A stretch of DNA of 64,000 nucleotides from Candidatus Saccharimonadota bacterium (GCA_027492735.1 JAPUEE010000013.1:1-64000); one strand, 5' to 3'; counted from the stretch's first letter, positions 35,598 through 44,016 are shown. The notes: generated by a model from the letters alone, not told the origin. Translations and numbers: made by a program.

Positions 35598-36815
35598 CTA
35601 TCCTTTGTGATTCTGATTATGCTGCATCAAACGGTATTTGATGTCACGCAAGGCATTCATATAGTAGAGGAATGCATCGTATGGTGAAGGGTAGGGCGAG
35701 AAATAGGCATGTACATCGCCGTCGTTCCAATACTTGGTACTCATGTAATAAGGATGATCAGACGTTGTCAAGCGTCGCCAATCGCTAATCAGGTTCTCAT
35801 CGCCAGTCTCCATAACAGCTGAACTCAGATTATAGATATTACCTTGGGATTCTTGCTGCATGCGGTTACCTAACCATGCCGATAGATCACGTTCTGTGTC
35901 TGCCCAGGTTACAGTGTGCGGCATATCGATATAGTCTTTTGCTTCGACGCTATCGGCAGCCTCGCTCACCGTCATAAACGTATGCTCAGGGCGAGATAGC
36001 CAATCGTGCGGCAATTGTCTCAGGAATTCGAATATACCCGTGTCCGCCCATTGATGTTCACCGAACGTCTCGTAGTCAACAAATAGATTTACCAGCGGTG
36101 AATCCGGTTCAGCATCGAGCCATCCAGCATATTTATCCATTGTTAGTGGCCATTCAGCCCAGCCACGATTAGAGAATCGGAAAGCCATATCGTCGGATAA
36201 TTTATAATTCTTTAGCAGCAATTTCACATTCTGAGTGCTAACAGGCCTATAGGCATAGTTTGGGCTGCGCCAGCCGAGAACGCTATCCCAGCCTTCAGCT
36301 AGGACTGCTTTATAGCCATGAATGTCTGCCCAGCGGCCCAGATCGTTATTATAAGCCAGCTCAGTATTGCGGAATGCGGTTGGTGTTACACCAAACACAT
36401 CCTTGATTTTCTTTGCATGCAGCGCAACCTGACGATCAAACTCGGCTCGATTATAAAAGAACGCTAAACTATGATAATAGGTTTCACCGACAATCTCGAC
36501 ACGTCCCGTATCGACGAGAGCTTTGAAACTACTGAGTAGTTCCGGCAAATATGCCTCACACTGCTCTAGAAACGTACCAGTAATTGACAGGCTGAGTTTG
36601 AACTCTGGATGACTGTTTAACATATCCAGTAGCATAGCGTTGGTCGGGAAGTATGATTTTTCCGCTACTTTACGCAAGATACGAGCATTATTCGCACCAG
36701 AATGGTGATTTGCTTCGTTCCAGTAGTTGTGATCAACTGCTGTATCAAATGCACTATATTCTCTAACCCGCCAAGGCTGGTGAACATGCATATAGAGGAC
36801 TATGGCCTTGCTCAT
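35598..36815 (-). CDS. GH57 alpha-amylase-type glycosidase
   Basis: 405 residues. GH57 conserved regions are clear: HVHQPWR (10-16), VEIVGETYYHS (106-115), FRNTELAYNN with nucleophile Glu152, and DYETFGEH with acid Asp247. The family includes amylases, 4-alpha-glucanotransferases and branching enzymes. The short length and paired GT fit an intracellular alpha-amylase of the MalS/PF0272 kind, but branching activity is not excluded. No signal peptide. Its ATG overlaps the stop of the upstream glycosyltransferase by four bases. Confidence 0.92.
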   Translation of the reverse strand: MSKAIVLYMHVHQPWRVREYSAFDTAVDHNYWNEANHHSGANNARILRKVAEKSYFPTNAMLLDMLNSHPEFKLSLSITGTFLEQCEAYLPELLSSFKALVDTGRVEIVGETYYHSLAFFYNRAEFDRQVALHAKKIKDVFGVTPTAFRNTELAYNNDLGRWADIHGYKAVLAEGWDSVLGWRSPNYAYRPVSTQNVKLLLKNYKLSDDMAFRFSNRGWAEWPLTMDKYAGWLDAEPDSPLVNLFVDYETFGEHQWADTGIFEFLRQLPHDWLSRPEHTFMTVSEAADSVEAKDYIDMPHTVTWADTERDLSAWLGNRMQQESQGNIYNLSSAVMETGDENLISDWRRLTTSDHPYYMSTKYWNDGDVHAYFSPYPSPYDAFLYYMNALRDIKYRLMQHNQNHKG

Positions 36816-38104
36816 GCCGCAACCCTTTCTAGGTGTAACTTGCTATCGTCGTGCATAGCTCGCCTACGGCCTCTCATAACTCGATGGTACTCACGAGACA
36901 GCTTTTCTGCAACATCATTCCAAGAAAAATTCAAATATTCTTCTTTAACACCTTCCATTAACTCTTTTTTCAGAGATGGTGATAGGGAAATATTAATGAT
37001 TTCATCAGCCAGCTTCCTCGTGTCCCAATAATCAAAGCGCATGATATTACGTAACACCTCGCCAACACCTGACTGTTTGCTAATGAGCAATGCCGTACCA
37101 TAATGTGCAGCTTCGAGTGCAGTCAGACCAAATGGTTCAGACACCGATGGCATCACGAAAATATCTGCTATTTCATAGAGTTCGCGCCATCGCTCACCGC
37201 GGACAAAGCCAACAAAGACCACTCGATCTGAAATCCCTAAATCAGCTGCTAGTTCAATTAATTGATCACGCTGCTCACCAGTGCCAGAAACCAGAAAGAG
37301 TAACTTGGGATTATGCGCTAGCGCCAAAGCAGCCGATTCCAATAGATATGTGAGGCCTTTTTGCACCGTTAAACGACCGATACTGGCAACGACAGTCCAA
37401 CCGTGTTTACGAAGCTCCTTGGCATACATGTAATTATTTGTTTCTATAATCGTGCGTTCCAGTTCATCTGGATCTAGTGAGTTATGAACAACCTCGACCT
37501 TGTCCTCAGGGATATGATATTCGCGAACGATAATGTCTTTGGTTATCTGACTCACGGCAAAGATACGGTCGGCCGCCATCAATCCGTTATATTCGATCTC
37601 GTGAATGAGCGGATTGCCGAGATGGCCACCAGCACGATCGAATTCAGTCGCGTGAACATGAACTACTAGCGGACGACCACTGACTTCCTTGGCACGTACA
37701 CCGGCTTCCATCGTCAACCAATCATGGGCATGAATTATATCAGGGCTGAGTTTGTGTCGGCGAACTAATTTCTCAACCTGATCAGCATATTTACGAGTAG
37801 CCGCTACGAAACCTTGGCCGTATTCGCGAGCATGATCACACTCGCGCGACTGACATGTCGGACACGTACCAGAATACGCTCCCATGGCCACATACTCGCC
37901 TTTATCATTGACCAGGGGCGGGGTATTGCTAGCGGCAACAACTTCCATGAACTTTTCCGAATCTTCGTGACGAGCTTTGTAGGGCAAAACAAACTGAATA
38001 TCGACGCCCTTGCCAGCTAATGCCTTCGCCATTTGGTAGCATGCGACACCTAATCCACCGCTATTATACGGCGGTAGTTCCCAACCCAGCATCATTAATT
38101 TCAT
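36812..38104 (-). CDS. GT4/GT5 glycogen-synthase-like glycosyltransferase with Cys/His insert
   Basis: 430 residues. GT-B fold: MLGWELPPYNSGGLGVACYQMAKAL at the N-terminus, HAHDWLTMEAG near 145, SIGRLTVQKGLTYLLESA near 240, and SVSEPFGLTALEAAHYGTALLIS (the E-x7-E donor site) near 330. It would extend an alpha-glucan using a nucleotide-sugar. The first gene of the operon, it is driven by a TTTACA-17-TATAAT promoter. An insert at 81-91, CPTCQSRECDH, has the spacing C-x2-C-x4-C-x-H and may bind zinc. This is notable because other proteins here have lost zinc sites. The GT5 glycogen synthase and GT4 classes are both possible. Confidence 0.85.
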   Translation of the reverse strand: MKLMMLGWELPPYNSGGLGVACYQMAKALAGKGVDIQFVLPYKARHEDSEKFMEVVAASNTPPLVNDKGEYVAMGAYSGTCPTCQSRECDHAREYGQGFVAATRKYADQVEKLVRRHKLSPDIIHAHDWLTMEAGVRAKEVSGRPLVVHVHATEFDRAGGHLGNPLIHEIEYNGLMAADRIFAVSQITKDIIVREYHIPEDKVEVVHNSLDPDELERTIIETNNYMYAKELRKHGWTVVASIGRLTVQKGLTYLLESAALALAHNPKLLFLVSGTGEQRDQLIELAADLGISDRVVFVGFVRGERWRELYEIADIFVMPSVSEPFGLTALEAAHYGTALLISKQSGVGEVLRNIMRFDYWDTRKLADEIINISLSPSLKKELMEGVKEEYLNFSWNDVAEKLSREYHRVMRGRRRAMHDDSKLHLERVAA

Positions 38105-38154
38105 CTGTTTAATCCACCTGATTTGCTCGTTTAACCTTATACACTATGCGCTCT

Positions 38155-38183
38155 ATTATAGGCGAAAAAAAATACGCTGTAAA
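38155..38183 (-). promoter_or_regulatory. Promoter of the alpha-glucan operon
   Basis: On the minus strand TTTACA (38178-38183) and TATAAT (38155-38160) are exactly 17 bases apart. Transcription should start near 38148, about 45 bases before the first start codon. Confidence 0.85.
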
Positions 38184-38226
38184 CCCCTTGACAGTGAGAG
38201 GTTGAGAGTTCATTATGTATCATGGT

Positions 38227-38255
38227 TTGCGAAAAAAGTCAGATATACTTATAAT
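38227..38255 (+). promoter_or_regulatory. Promoter of tRNA-Trp
   Basis: TTGCGA (38227-38232) and TATAAT (38250-38255) are 17 bases apart. The predicted transcript begins near 38262, within a GCTCAGA sequence that is complementary to TCTGAGC downstream of the tRNA (38360-38366). Confidence 0.75.
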
Positions 38256-38278
38256 GTATATAGCTCAGAGCTGCTGAT

Positions 38279-38354
38279 ACGGGTATAGCTCAGTTGGTAG
38301 AGCACAGGTCTCCAAAACCTGGTGTCGGCGGTTCGAGTCCGTCTACCCGTGCCA
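38279..38354 (+). tRNA. tRNA-Trp, anticodon CCA
   Basis: 76 bases with encoded CCA end. Acceptor ACGGGTA/TACCCGT with discriminator G, anticodon arm CAGGT-CTCCAAA-ACCTG. Only CCA is present as tRNA-Trp in this window, consistent with UGA being a stop. The kinase gene starts 53 bases downstream and may be cotranscribed. Confidence 0.97.
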
Positions 38355-38406
38355 ATAGTTCTGAGCCTCTAGAACACTACTAGATAACAAGGAAGGTCAA
38401 GTTTAT

Positions 38407-39045
38407 ATGCGAGATTCAGCGGAAACCACCCCTACATCAAAACCGACAATCGTTCAAGTCGTTGGTCCTGCCGGAGCTGGCAAATCATTTTTTGCACGAC
38501 GTTTTTCCAAAACGTTTGGTGCGCCTCTCGTTAGTCGCGATCGCTTGCGTTGGACATTGTTCGCTCACCATACTTATAGCGAAGACGAGGAATCAATCGT
38601 TTCTCAGGTAGCAGATGTCATGGTAGATGAGCTACTAAAGACCGGCAAGCTGTTCATTCTAGATGGCGGCTGTAATCGTCGACCAGCGCGAAATCTCATT
38701 CGAGATAAAGCCCAGAAAAATAATTATCAGATTTTTACTGTCATAGTACAGACAGATGAACCGACCGCTCGTAGTCGAGCCACCCATCGCGACCATCGCT
38801 CAGCAGATGATCGATATAATCAGTCGCTCAGCGCCGAACAGTACGCCGCTCAGTTAAAATCGTATCAATCTCCAGTAGTTGATAAAAATACGGTGGTCAT
38901 CAGCGGCAAACATACCTATTCAACGCAAGCTCGCACAGTGCTAAAGAAATTAGTCGAGGCGCAAAAAGTCCCCGTTGTTACCGGCGCCAAACCAAGAATA
39001 CGCCCCGCATCGACAGTGAGGTCACTTGGCCCGTTTATTCAGTAG
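38407..39045 (+). CDS. P-loop kinase-like ATPase
   Basis: 212 residues. The Walker A motif GPAGAGKS lies at residues 20-27 and a Walker-B-like LFILDGGCNRR near 95. Arg-rich segments (ARSRATHRDHRSADDRYNQ) follow, as in lids of small kinases. The fold resembles AAA_33/zeta-like or gluconate-kinase-like enzymes that phosphorylate small molecules or nucleotides; the substrate is unknown. ATG is preceded by AAGGAAGG. The downstream YgjP-type gene overlaps its last 20 bases in another frame. Confidence 0.75.
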   Translation: MRDSAETTPTSKPTIVQVVGPAGAGKSFFARRFSKTFGAPLVSRDRLRWTLFAHHTYSEDEESIVSQVADVMVDELLKTGKLFILDGGCNRRPARNLIRDKAQKNNYQIFTVIVQTDEPTARSRATHRDHRSADDRYNQSLSAEQYAAQLKSYQSPVVDKNTVVISGKHTYSTQARTVLKKLVEAQKVPVVTGAKPRIRPASTVRSLGPFIQ

Positions 39046-39739
39046 CCTTGCAGCTACAGCAAAAATTATCCACGACGATGAATTCGGCGATATCCATATC
39101 AAGCGCACCAAGGGCGCTACCATTAGTGTTCGCCCAAAAACCGATGGATCACTAGTAGCGAGCTTGCCCTATTTTGTTCCAGTGCGCGAAGTTCAACGAC
39201 TCATCAACGCCAATCGTGATCAACTACGCGTAACGAGACAGAAAACCTCCGGTGGCAAAACGTATCGTGATGGCGATGCGATCGGTAAATCACATCATTT
39301 ACGTGTTTCAACGGGTCCCAGAGAAATCGTCAAAACCAGAGGTCTAACTATAGATGTTACCGTTAGACCCGACACTCCGCCCGCTCGGGCAGACCAACTC
39401 ATCAAAGACGGTGTAGTAAAAGCTCTGCGCAAAGAAGCCAAAGCCTATCTCCCGCGACGATTAGCCTACCTAGCAATGCAAACCGGTTTTCGTTATGACC
39501 AGGTGCGCTTTACGCATGCGAAATCTCGCTGGGGTAGCTGCTCGTCTACTGGAACGATCTCGCTCAATATCATGCTCATGACATTACCTAATGAATTGAT
39601 AGATTATGTTCTGTTGCATGAATTGACTCACACAAAACACATGAATCACAGCTCAGAATTCTGGCGAGCGCTAGAGAACGTCTGTCCAGATGCCAAACAG
39701 AAACGCCGCCTCATTAAACGCTATTCTCCTTATTTGTAG
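39026..39739 (+). CDS. YgjP/SprT-like (DUF45) metallopeptidase-type protein
   Basis: 237 residues, TTG start. The C-terminal half has RWGSCSSTGTISLNIML and the gluzincin motif HELTHTKHMNHSSEFW (H-E-x2-H followed by downstream His), typical of the YgjP family, which is annotated as a zinc-dependent hydrolase. The N-terminus has ISVRPKTDGSLVASLPYFVP as an antiparallel sheet. The activity is not well established for the family. TTG was chosen because it begins the conserved frame; it overlaps the kinase gene by 20 bases, which suggests translational coupling. Confidence 0.85.
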   Translation: MARLFSSLAATAKIIHDDEFGDIHIKRTKGATISVRPKTDGSLVASLPYFVPVREVQRLINANRDQLRVTRQKTSGGKTYRDGDAIGKSHHLRVSTGPREIVKTRGLTIDVTVRPDTPPARADQLIKDGVVKALRKEAKAYLPRRLAYLAMQTGFRYDQVRFTHAKSRWGSCSSTGTISLNIMLMTLPNELIDYVLLHELTHTKHMNHSSEFWRALENVCPDAKQKRRLIKRYSPYL

Positions 39740-39787
39740 CGATATGCTTTTTTTATAATAACTTTAGCGCTATAATAGGCCACATAC

Positions 39788-41074
39788 ATGGTGGGAAAGA
39801 ACATAGTATCACTAACCATATTGGCCATCAGCTATATTATCGCTATGGCTTTGACACTGTCGAGTGAGATTGCCACTTGGATAGTTAGTCTACTCTGGTT
39901 GATTATTCTGATTATTACTGGATTTTTATTAGCCCATCACGATCACACTAAGCAGTCGATAAAAACGCAGTCGAGCGACCAATTAAAAACACAAATAAAA
40001 GCCGAGCGACAACGGCTGGAAACTATCATCAACAGTATCAATGACGTCATCATCCACGTTAGCACTAGAGGTAACGTAAAGCTCTACAACGCAGCCGCAC
40101 TCGCACTGCTCGATACCAACCAGGATATTAACGGCAAAAATGTCGATGAATTGCTCCATCTCGTCGACGAGAACGGCGACAAGATCATCCTATCGGAGTT
40201 CATGAGAGAGAGTAAAGTATTTCGCGAGCGTAACGACCTGTGCCATCAATATAGCGATGGGCAGAAAATCAATATATTTCTATCAATTTCACCGGTTCGC
40301 GGTATCTTCGATGCCACCAAGGCTCGAGCGTCCATAAGTGGCTTTATTCTCATTATGCGCGACATTACGAAGCAGAAATCACTCGACGACGAACGGGACG
40401 AGTTTATTTCTGTTGTGAGCCACGAGCTACGTACGCCCGTTGCTATTACCGAAGGTACGCTGTCCAATGTAGAATTCATATTAGAGAAGAATAACGCTGA
40501 TAAAACATTGATCGGCAATGTTGAGCAGGCTCACCAGCAGGTACTCTTTCTATCTCAAATGGTGAATGATTTATCAACACTCAGTCGCGCCCAACGCGGC
40601 GTCAATATGGAACCTGAGCTCATAGATGTAAAAATATTCATGGGCGAGCTATATAACAAATACCTTCCAGAAGCTCGCACTCATCAATTATCGCTCGACG
40701 TTGATAGTACAGCTACAGGCGTTGTCTCAGTAGCTCGTATGGCAATAGAGGAAATCATGCAAAACTTGATTACTAATGCCATAAAATATACTCGAGAAGG
40801 AGGCGTCGTTATCGGTGTTCACAAAGTCAGCGACGAGCACGCTGTTGAGTTTTTCGTACGCGACACCGGTATCGGTATCAGCAAGAGTGACCAAGCTCGT
40901 GTTTTCCAACGATTCTGGCGTAGCGAAGATTACAGAACGCGCGAGACCAATGGGACCGGCCTAGGTCTCCATGTCGTAGAGCAGCTGGCTGCCACTATTC
41001 ATACACAAATCGAATTAAAATCACGCCTTAACCACGGTTCGACGTTTAGTTTCAAGCTACCATTAAGCGATTAG
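39788..41074 (+). CDS. Membrane histidine kinase, orphan
   Basis: 428 residues. Two N-terminal membrane helices (about 6-27 and 32-50) are followed by a PAS-like sensor (about 80-190, starting IINSINDVIIHVS), a HisKA dimerisation domain with the phospho-acceptor His212 in SVVSHELRTPVAITEG, and a HATPase domain with NLITNAIKYTREGG (N box), RDTGIGIS (G1) and GTGLGLHVVEQ (G2). No response regulator gene is adjacent. ATG is 11 bases after TATAAT (39771-39776). It ends convergently to the small membrane protein, seven bases away. The signal sensed cannot be inferred. Confidence 0.93.
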   Translation: MVGKNIVSLTILAISYIIAMALTLSSEIATWIVSLLWLIILIITGFLLAHHDHTKQSIKTQSSDQLKTQIKAERQRLETIINSINDVIIHVSTRGNVKLYNAAALALLDTNQDINGKNVDELLHLVDENGDKIILSEFMRESKVFRERNDLCHQYSDGQKINIFLSISPVRGIFDATKARASISGFILIMRDITKQKSLDDERDEFISVVSHELRTPVAITEGTLSNVEFILEKNNADKTLIGNVEQAHQQVLFLSQMVNDLSTLSRAQRGVNMEPELIDVKIFMGELYNKYLPEARTHQLSLDVDSTATGVVSVARMAIEEIMQNLITNAIKYTREGGVVIGVHKVSDEHAVEFFVRDTGIGISKSDQARVFQRFWRSEDYRTRETNGTGLGLHVVEQLAATIHTQIELKSRLNHGSTFSFKLPLSD

Positions 41075-41081
41075 AATAACA

Positions 41082-41324
41082 CTATTTATTGAGAACGCCA
41101 CCAAAGATGAGATTGGCGATAAATCCGAGAACCAAGTTGTGAACGTTAAACATCATTATGAATCCCGCTCCGCATATGCCTAGCGCTACTAATTTATATC
41201 TCTGATAACTCGCGACACCCGAACCCATAGTATCGGCAATCTGCTTGTAAAACCTCAGAAATAAAACGCCCGCCACAATAGTGAGTATTCCGACAAAAAA
41301 CCATAGCCAGCTAAATTCATACAT
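41082..41324 (-). CDS. Small two-helix membrane protein
   Basis: 80 residues; two hydrophobic segments (about 5-22 and 45-72) separated by a short basic linker with FYKQIADTMGSGVASYQRYK. Start 41324 lies exactly six bases after TACAAT (minus, 41331-41336), implying a leaderless mRNA. A longer reading starting inside secE is rejected because it would cover that promoter and the secE promoter. No family recognised. Confidence 0.65.
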   Translation of the reverse strand: MYEFSWLWFFVGILTIVAGVLFLRFYKQIADTMGSGVASYQRYKLVALGICGAGFIMMFNVHNLVLGFIANLIFGGVLNK

Positions 41325-41372
41325 ACCGCTATTGTATACTAACGAACTAATCGAGGCAACCCGCCTCTGGCC

Positions 41373-41402
41373 TTGACAGGAGGCAGTAGATTGCCGTATA
41401 AT
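41373..41402 (+). promoter_or_regulatory. secE-nusG promoter
   Basis: TTGACA (41373-41378) and TATAAT (41397-41402) are 18 bases apart. Transcription should start near 41409, giving a leader of about 50 bases with GAAGGAG before the GTG start. Confidence 0.85.
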
Positions 41403-41457
41403 GTGGCTTGACAGTTTACGGAAAGTAAACTGGTTTTTTAGTTGAAGGAGAAAACAG

Positions 41458-41844
41458 GTGGCAAAGCAGGACAATAGCAACAAAGGTTCGACAGTAGTTC
41501 GACGCGTTAAAGCTTCGGGCTCGAAATCTACATCAGCAGCAAAGGCCGATAGCAAACAGGTTGTACGAAAAACAACCGCGGGAGCAACCCAGGCAAAAAG
41601 CCCTGCAAAGAAAACGATTAAATCTCAGCCTAAAAAACCAACGTTTATACTATTTCGTCCTTTCGTCGCATTAGGCCGCTATTTTCGTGACAGCTGGCGC
41701 GAACTACGTCAAGTCCGCTGGACAAACCGTCGAGCTACATGGGCATTGACGCTCGCGGTTATTCTATTCTCACTATTTTTCGCAGTCTTTATTATGCTAT
41801 TTGACTGGTTATTTAATTATCTAATTCAGGAGGTGATACTGTAA
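41458..41844 (+). CDS. secE: Preprotein translocase subunit SecE with Lys-rich extension
   Basis: 128 residues, GTG start. A basic, low-complexity N-terminal part of about 65 residues (Lys/Ser/Ala) precedes the SecE core: RYFRDSWRELRQVRWTNRR (the conserved amphipathic helix) and a single membrane helix near 95-120. SecE clamps SecY in the membrane channel. The N-terminal extension is unusual; the E. coli protein also has extra length, but in membrane helices. Its stop overlaps the nusG start (TAATG). Confidence 0.92.
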   Translation: MAKQDNSNKGSTVVRRVKASGSKSTSAAKADSKQVVRKTTAGATQAKSPAKKTIKSQPKKPTFILFRPFVALGRYFRDSWRELRQVRWTNRRATWALTLAVILFSLFFAVFIMLFDWLFNYLIQEVIL

Positions 41845-42392
41845 TGACAAAAGTTAAACGATACGACGATACTCGCGCTTGGTATGCTATCCATACCTAC
41901 GCTGGTTACGAAGAGCAAGTTGCTGATCAGATCAAACAGCGCATCGAAGGCGTCGATATGGCTGACAAGATTTTCGACGTACTAGTACCAAAAGAAAAGA
42001 TGATCGTCATCAAAAACGGTAAGCGTAAAGTTGTCGAGCAAAAGATTTTCCAAGGCTACGTATTGGTTGAGATGAAACTCAGCGAAGACGCCTGGTTTAT
42101 TATTCGCAACACTCCTGGCGTCACTGGGTTTGTTGGTGCTGGCACTAGTCCAACCCCAGTCTCACCAAAGGAAATTTCAAAGATCAAGAAGCGCATGGGT
42201 GTGAGCGATCCAAAGCATGATATTGATCTGCAGATTGGTGAAATTGTCAACATTACCGACGGTCCATTCAAAGGTTTTGATGGCGGCGTGAGTGAAATTG
42301 ACCCTGTCAAAGGCAAAGTCAAAGTCCTCGTCAGTATGTTCGGTCGTGATACCAGCGTTGAGCTCGACGCTCTCCAGGTTAAAAAAGTTTAG
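41844..42392 (+). CDS. nusG: Transcription elongation factor NusG
   Basis: 182 residues. The NGN domain starts RAWYAIHTYAGYEEQVADQI and contains FQGYVLVEMKL, TPGVTGFVG and MGVSD; the KOW motif is GPFKGFDGGVSEIDPVKGKVKV in the C-terminal SH3-like domain. It tethers RNA polymerase, Rho or the ribosome. It lies in the conserved secE-nusG-rplK-rplA region, but rplK has its own promoter here. Confidence 0.97.
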   Translation: MTKVKRYDDTRAWYAIHTYAGYEEQVADQIKQRIEGVDMADKIFDVLVPKEKMIVIKNGKRKVVEQKIFQGYVLVEMKLSEDAWFIIRNTPGVTGFVGAGTSPTPVSPKEISKIKKRMGVSDPKHDIDLQIGEIVNITDGPFKGFDGGVSEIDPVKGKVKVLVSMFGRDTSVELDALQVKKV

Positions 42393-42415
42393 TTGCTAAT
42401 TAGTCTATAGTTTGT

Positions 42416-42421
42416 TATAAT
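42416..42421 (+). promoter_or_regulatory. rplK -10 box
   Basis: TATAAT in the 80-base gap after nusG; the leader of about 45 bases carries GAAAGG before the ATG. No convincing -35 was identified. Confidence 0.6.
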
Positions 42422-42472
42422 ATACTAGTTACGCACCTTCAATAATGCTTCACTAATTTTGAAAGGTACAAA

Positions 42473-42898
42473 ATGGCAAAGAAAATTATCGGTAATCTAA
42501 AACTACGTATTCCAGCCGGTCGTGCGACCGCAGGTCCTCCAGTTGGTTCAACTCTCGGTCAGTGGGGTCTCAATATGATGGAATTCATCAATCCATTCAA
42601 CGACGCCACCAAAGATCTCATGGGCAAAGACGTGATTGTTCACATCCAAGTCTACGAAGATCGCACTTTTACCTGGAACAGTCTCGGCCAGCCAGTTGAT
42701 GATATGATCCGCGAAAAAGCTGGTATCAAAAAGGGTAGCGGCAAGCCTCATACTGACAAAGTTGGCAAAATCACTCGCGCTCAGGCCGAGGAAATTGCCC
42801 AGGCTAAAATGAATCAGCTAAACGCTAACGACATTGATGCCGCTGTCAAAGTCGTTGCCGGTACCGCTCGCTCTATGGGCGTCGAACTAGTCGACTAA
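42473..42898 (+). CDS. rplK: Ribosomal protein L11
   Basis: 141 residues, standard length. LRIPAGRATAGPPVGSTLGQWG is the N-terminal rRNA/thiostrepton-site signature, and the C-terminal RNA-binding domain has KITRAQAEEIAQAKMNQLNANDIDAAVKVVAGTARSMGV. It binds the GTPase-associated centre of 23S rRNA. A terminator follows; in most bacteria rplA comes directly after, but here the gap is occupied by a foreign-looking gene on the other strand. Confidence 0.97.
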   Translation: MAKKIIGNLKLRIPAGRATAGPPVGSTLGQWGLNMMEFINPFNDATKDLMGKDVIVHIQVYEDRTFTWNSLGQPVDDMIREKAGIKKGSGKPHTDKVGKITRAQAEEIAQAKMNQLNANDIDAAVKVVAGTARSMGVELVD

Positions 42899-42921
42899 TT
42901 GTTGTTTGCAATAAAAAAATC

Positions 42922-42948
42922 GCCTCCTGGTACTAGGGGGCTTTTTTT
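42922..42948 (+). terminator. Intrinsic terminator after rplK
   Basis: GCCTCC (42922-42927) pairs with GGGGGC (42936-42941), with seven T directly after. Confidence 0.92.
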
Positions 42949-42976
42949 GTTGTATTAATAATTTCATGGAAATTCA

Positions 42977-43010
42977 CCTCCCCATCGTACTGTCTTTGAC
43001 GATAGGGAGG
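42977..43010 (-). terminator. Strong hairpin downstream of the cdsA-like gene
   Basis: A 12-bp stem (CCTCCCCATCGT at 42977-42988, ACGATAGGGAGG at 42999-43010, one G-T pair) lies 16 bases beyond the stop of the G+C-rich cdsA-like gene on the minus strand. No real T run follows it, unlike the native terminators here, so it may have come with the gene. Confidence 0.7.
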
Positions 43011-43025
43011 GGGATCGTACTGTTT

Positions 43026-43829
43026 TCATCGGTGGTGCACTGTCATCGTCGTCCTGATGTAGACGATGGCGGCCACGACACCCAGCGCGAGCGCGAGTCC
43101 GATCTGCCACGACGTCAGCAATATGACGTACGCCGCCGACATAACGAACCACAATGAGTCCGTCTTGTCGAGCGCACCACCTTGCCGGCCAAATACCGCG
43201 CTCAGGCCGATAATTCGGATAACCCGGCTCGGGCTGGCAGCCACGAACTCACCAGAGTCCTTGACACCAGAGAGTCGCTTCAGTCGGCTCTCGAGCCAGT
43301 CGCCGATCTCGGCGAAGGGCGGCGTGATGATGAGAATCACTAGCCACTGTTTCCAGTTGGCCATGATTTGATTGCCGAGGCCGCCAAACTGCCAGGCCAG
43401 GCCCAGAGTAGCGACGCCTGCGACCAAGCCAAAAGCCCAGCCCCAGATAGCGCCCGCCACTGTCTTGTTTGGCGAATAGCGGGGAAACAGCTTGGTGCGA
43501 CCGAATCGCTTTCCAAAAATTTGGGCGGAGGCGTTCTCGACATAGACTGTCGCGACGATCACCATGATCGTCCAGATGCTATGATCACTGAGAATGCGTG
43601 CGGCGCTGTAGGCGCCCATCCAAACGATCCACATATGGACAAACAATGCTACATAGGTCCTGTTCGAGACTATCCTCATTGCTTGGAATGACAGAGCCTC
43701 CAGCATGCAAGCCGCCGCGACCAGAATTATCAGAGCGATGACCGCCCAGTAGCCGAGCGCCATGACACCCAACAGGCCGAGGGCCAGGACGATGCCTCGC
43801 CCGGTCTTGGTATTCAAAAAGGCCAGCAT
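43026..43829 (-). CDS. CdsA-like phosphatidate cytidylyltransferase, G+C-rich
   Basis: 267 residues with about eight membrane segments. The CdsA signature region is recognisable: GDWLESRLKRLSGVKDSGEF (KR-x4-KD), then GRQGGALDKTDSLWFV (GG-x-x-D-x-x-D, with a Gln-Gly in place of the usual His-Gly). The reaction is CTP + phosphatidate to CDP-diacylglycerol, the entry to phospholipid synthesis. The start is the ATG after AGGAGG; a GTG three codons earlier overlaps that site. Composition is markedly G+C-rich relative to rplK and rplA on both sides, suggesting transfer and insertion into the ribosomal cluster. Confidence 0.82.
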   Translation of the reverse strand: MLAFLNTKTGRGIVLALGLLGVMALGYWAVIALIILVAAACMLEALSFQAMRIVSNRTYVALFVHMWIVWMGAYSAARILSDHSIWTIMVIVATVYVENASAQIFGKRFGRTKLFPRYSPNKTVAGAIWGWAFGLVAGVATLGLAWQFGGLGNQIMANWKQWLVILIITPPFAEIGDWLESRLKRLSGVKDSGEFVAASPSRVIRIIGLSAVFGRQGGALDKTDSLWFVMSAAYVILLTSWQIGLALALGVVAAIVYIRTTMTVHHR

Positions 43830-43932
43830 GCTGACCACCTCCTATAAATTGTAGGTACAGAAACAGAACGAATCCGCGTATAATTATAGCACAATTTGCT
43901 AAATAATGCAATAGCGTAATAGCGTTGGTCAG

Positions 43933-44016
43933 TTGAATTATTCCTCTATACCTGTTATAATGACCCATACAACAATTTAATTTGTGGGAGGCCGATGAAA
44001 AGGCCGCTAGCACCAC
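43933..44016 (+). promoter_or_regulatory. rplA promoter and L1-type leader
   Basis: TTGAAT (43933-43938) and TATAAT (43956-43961) are 17 bases apart. In the leader GTGG (43984-43987) pairs with CCAC (44013-44016) and GGCC (43990-43993) with GGCC (44002-44005), leaving GGA and GCTAGCA as internal-loop bases. This stem-loop-stem resembles the L1-binding site of 23S rRNA and of known L1 mRNAs, so autogenous repression is likely. Confidence 0.65.

Noticed and set aside
41082-41555. 157-residue version of the small membrane protein
   Set aside because: It would run through the secE promoter and start inside secE; the start at 41324 has its own -10 box.
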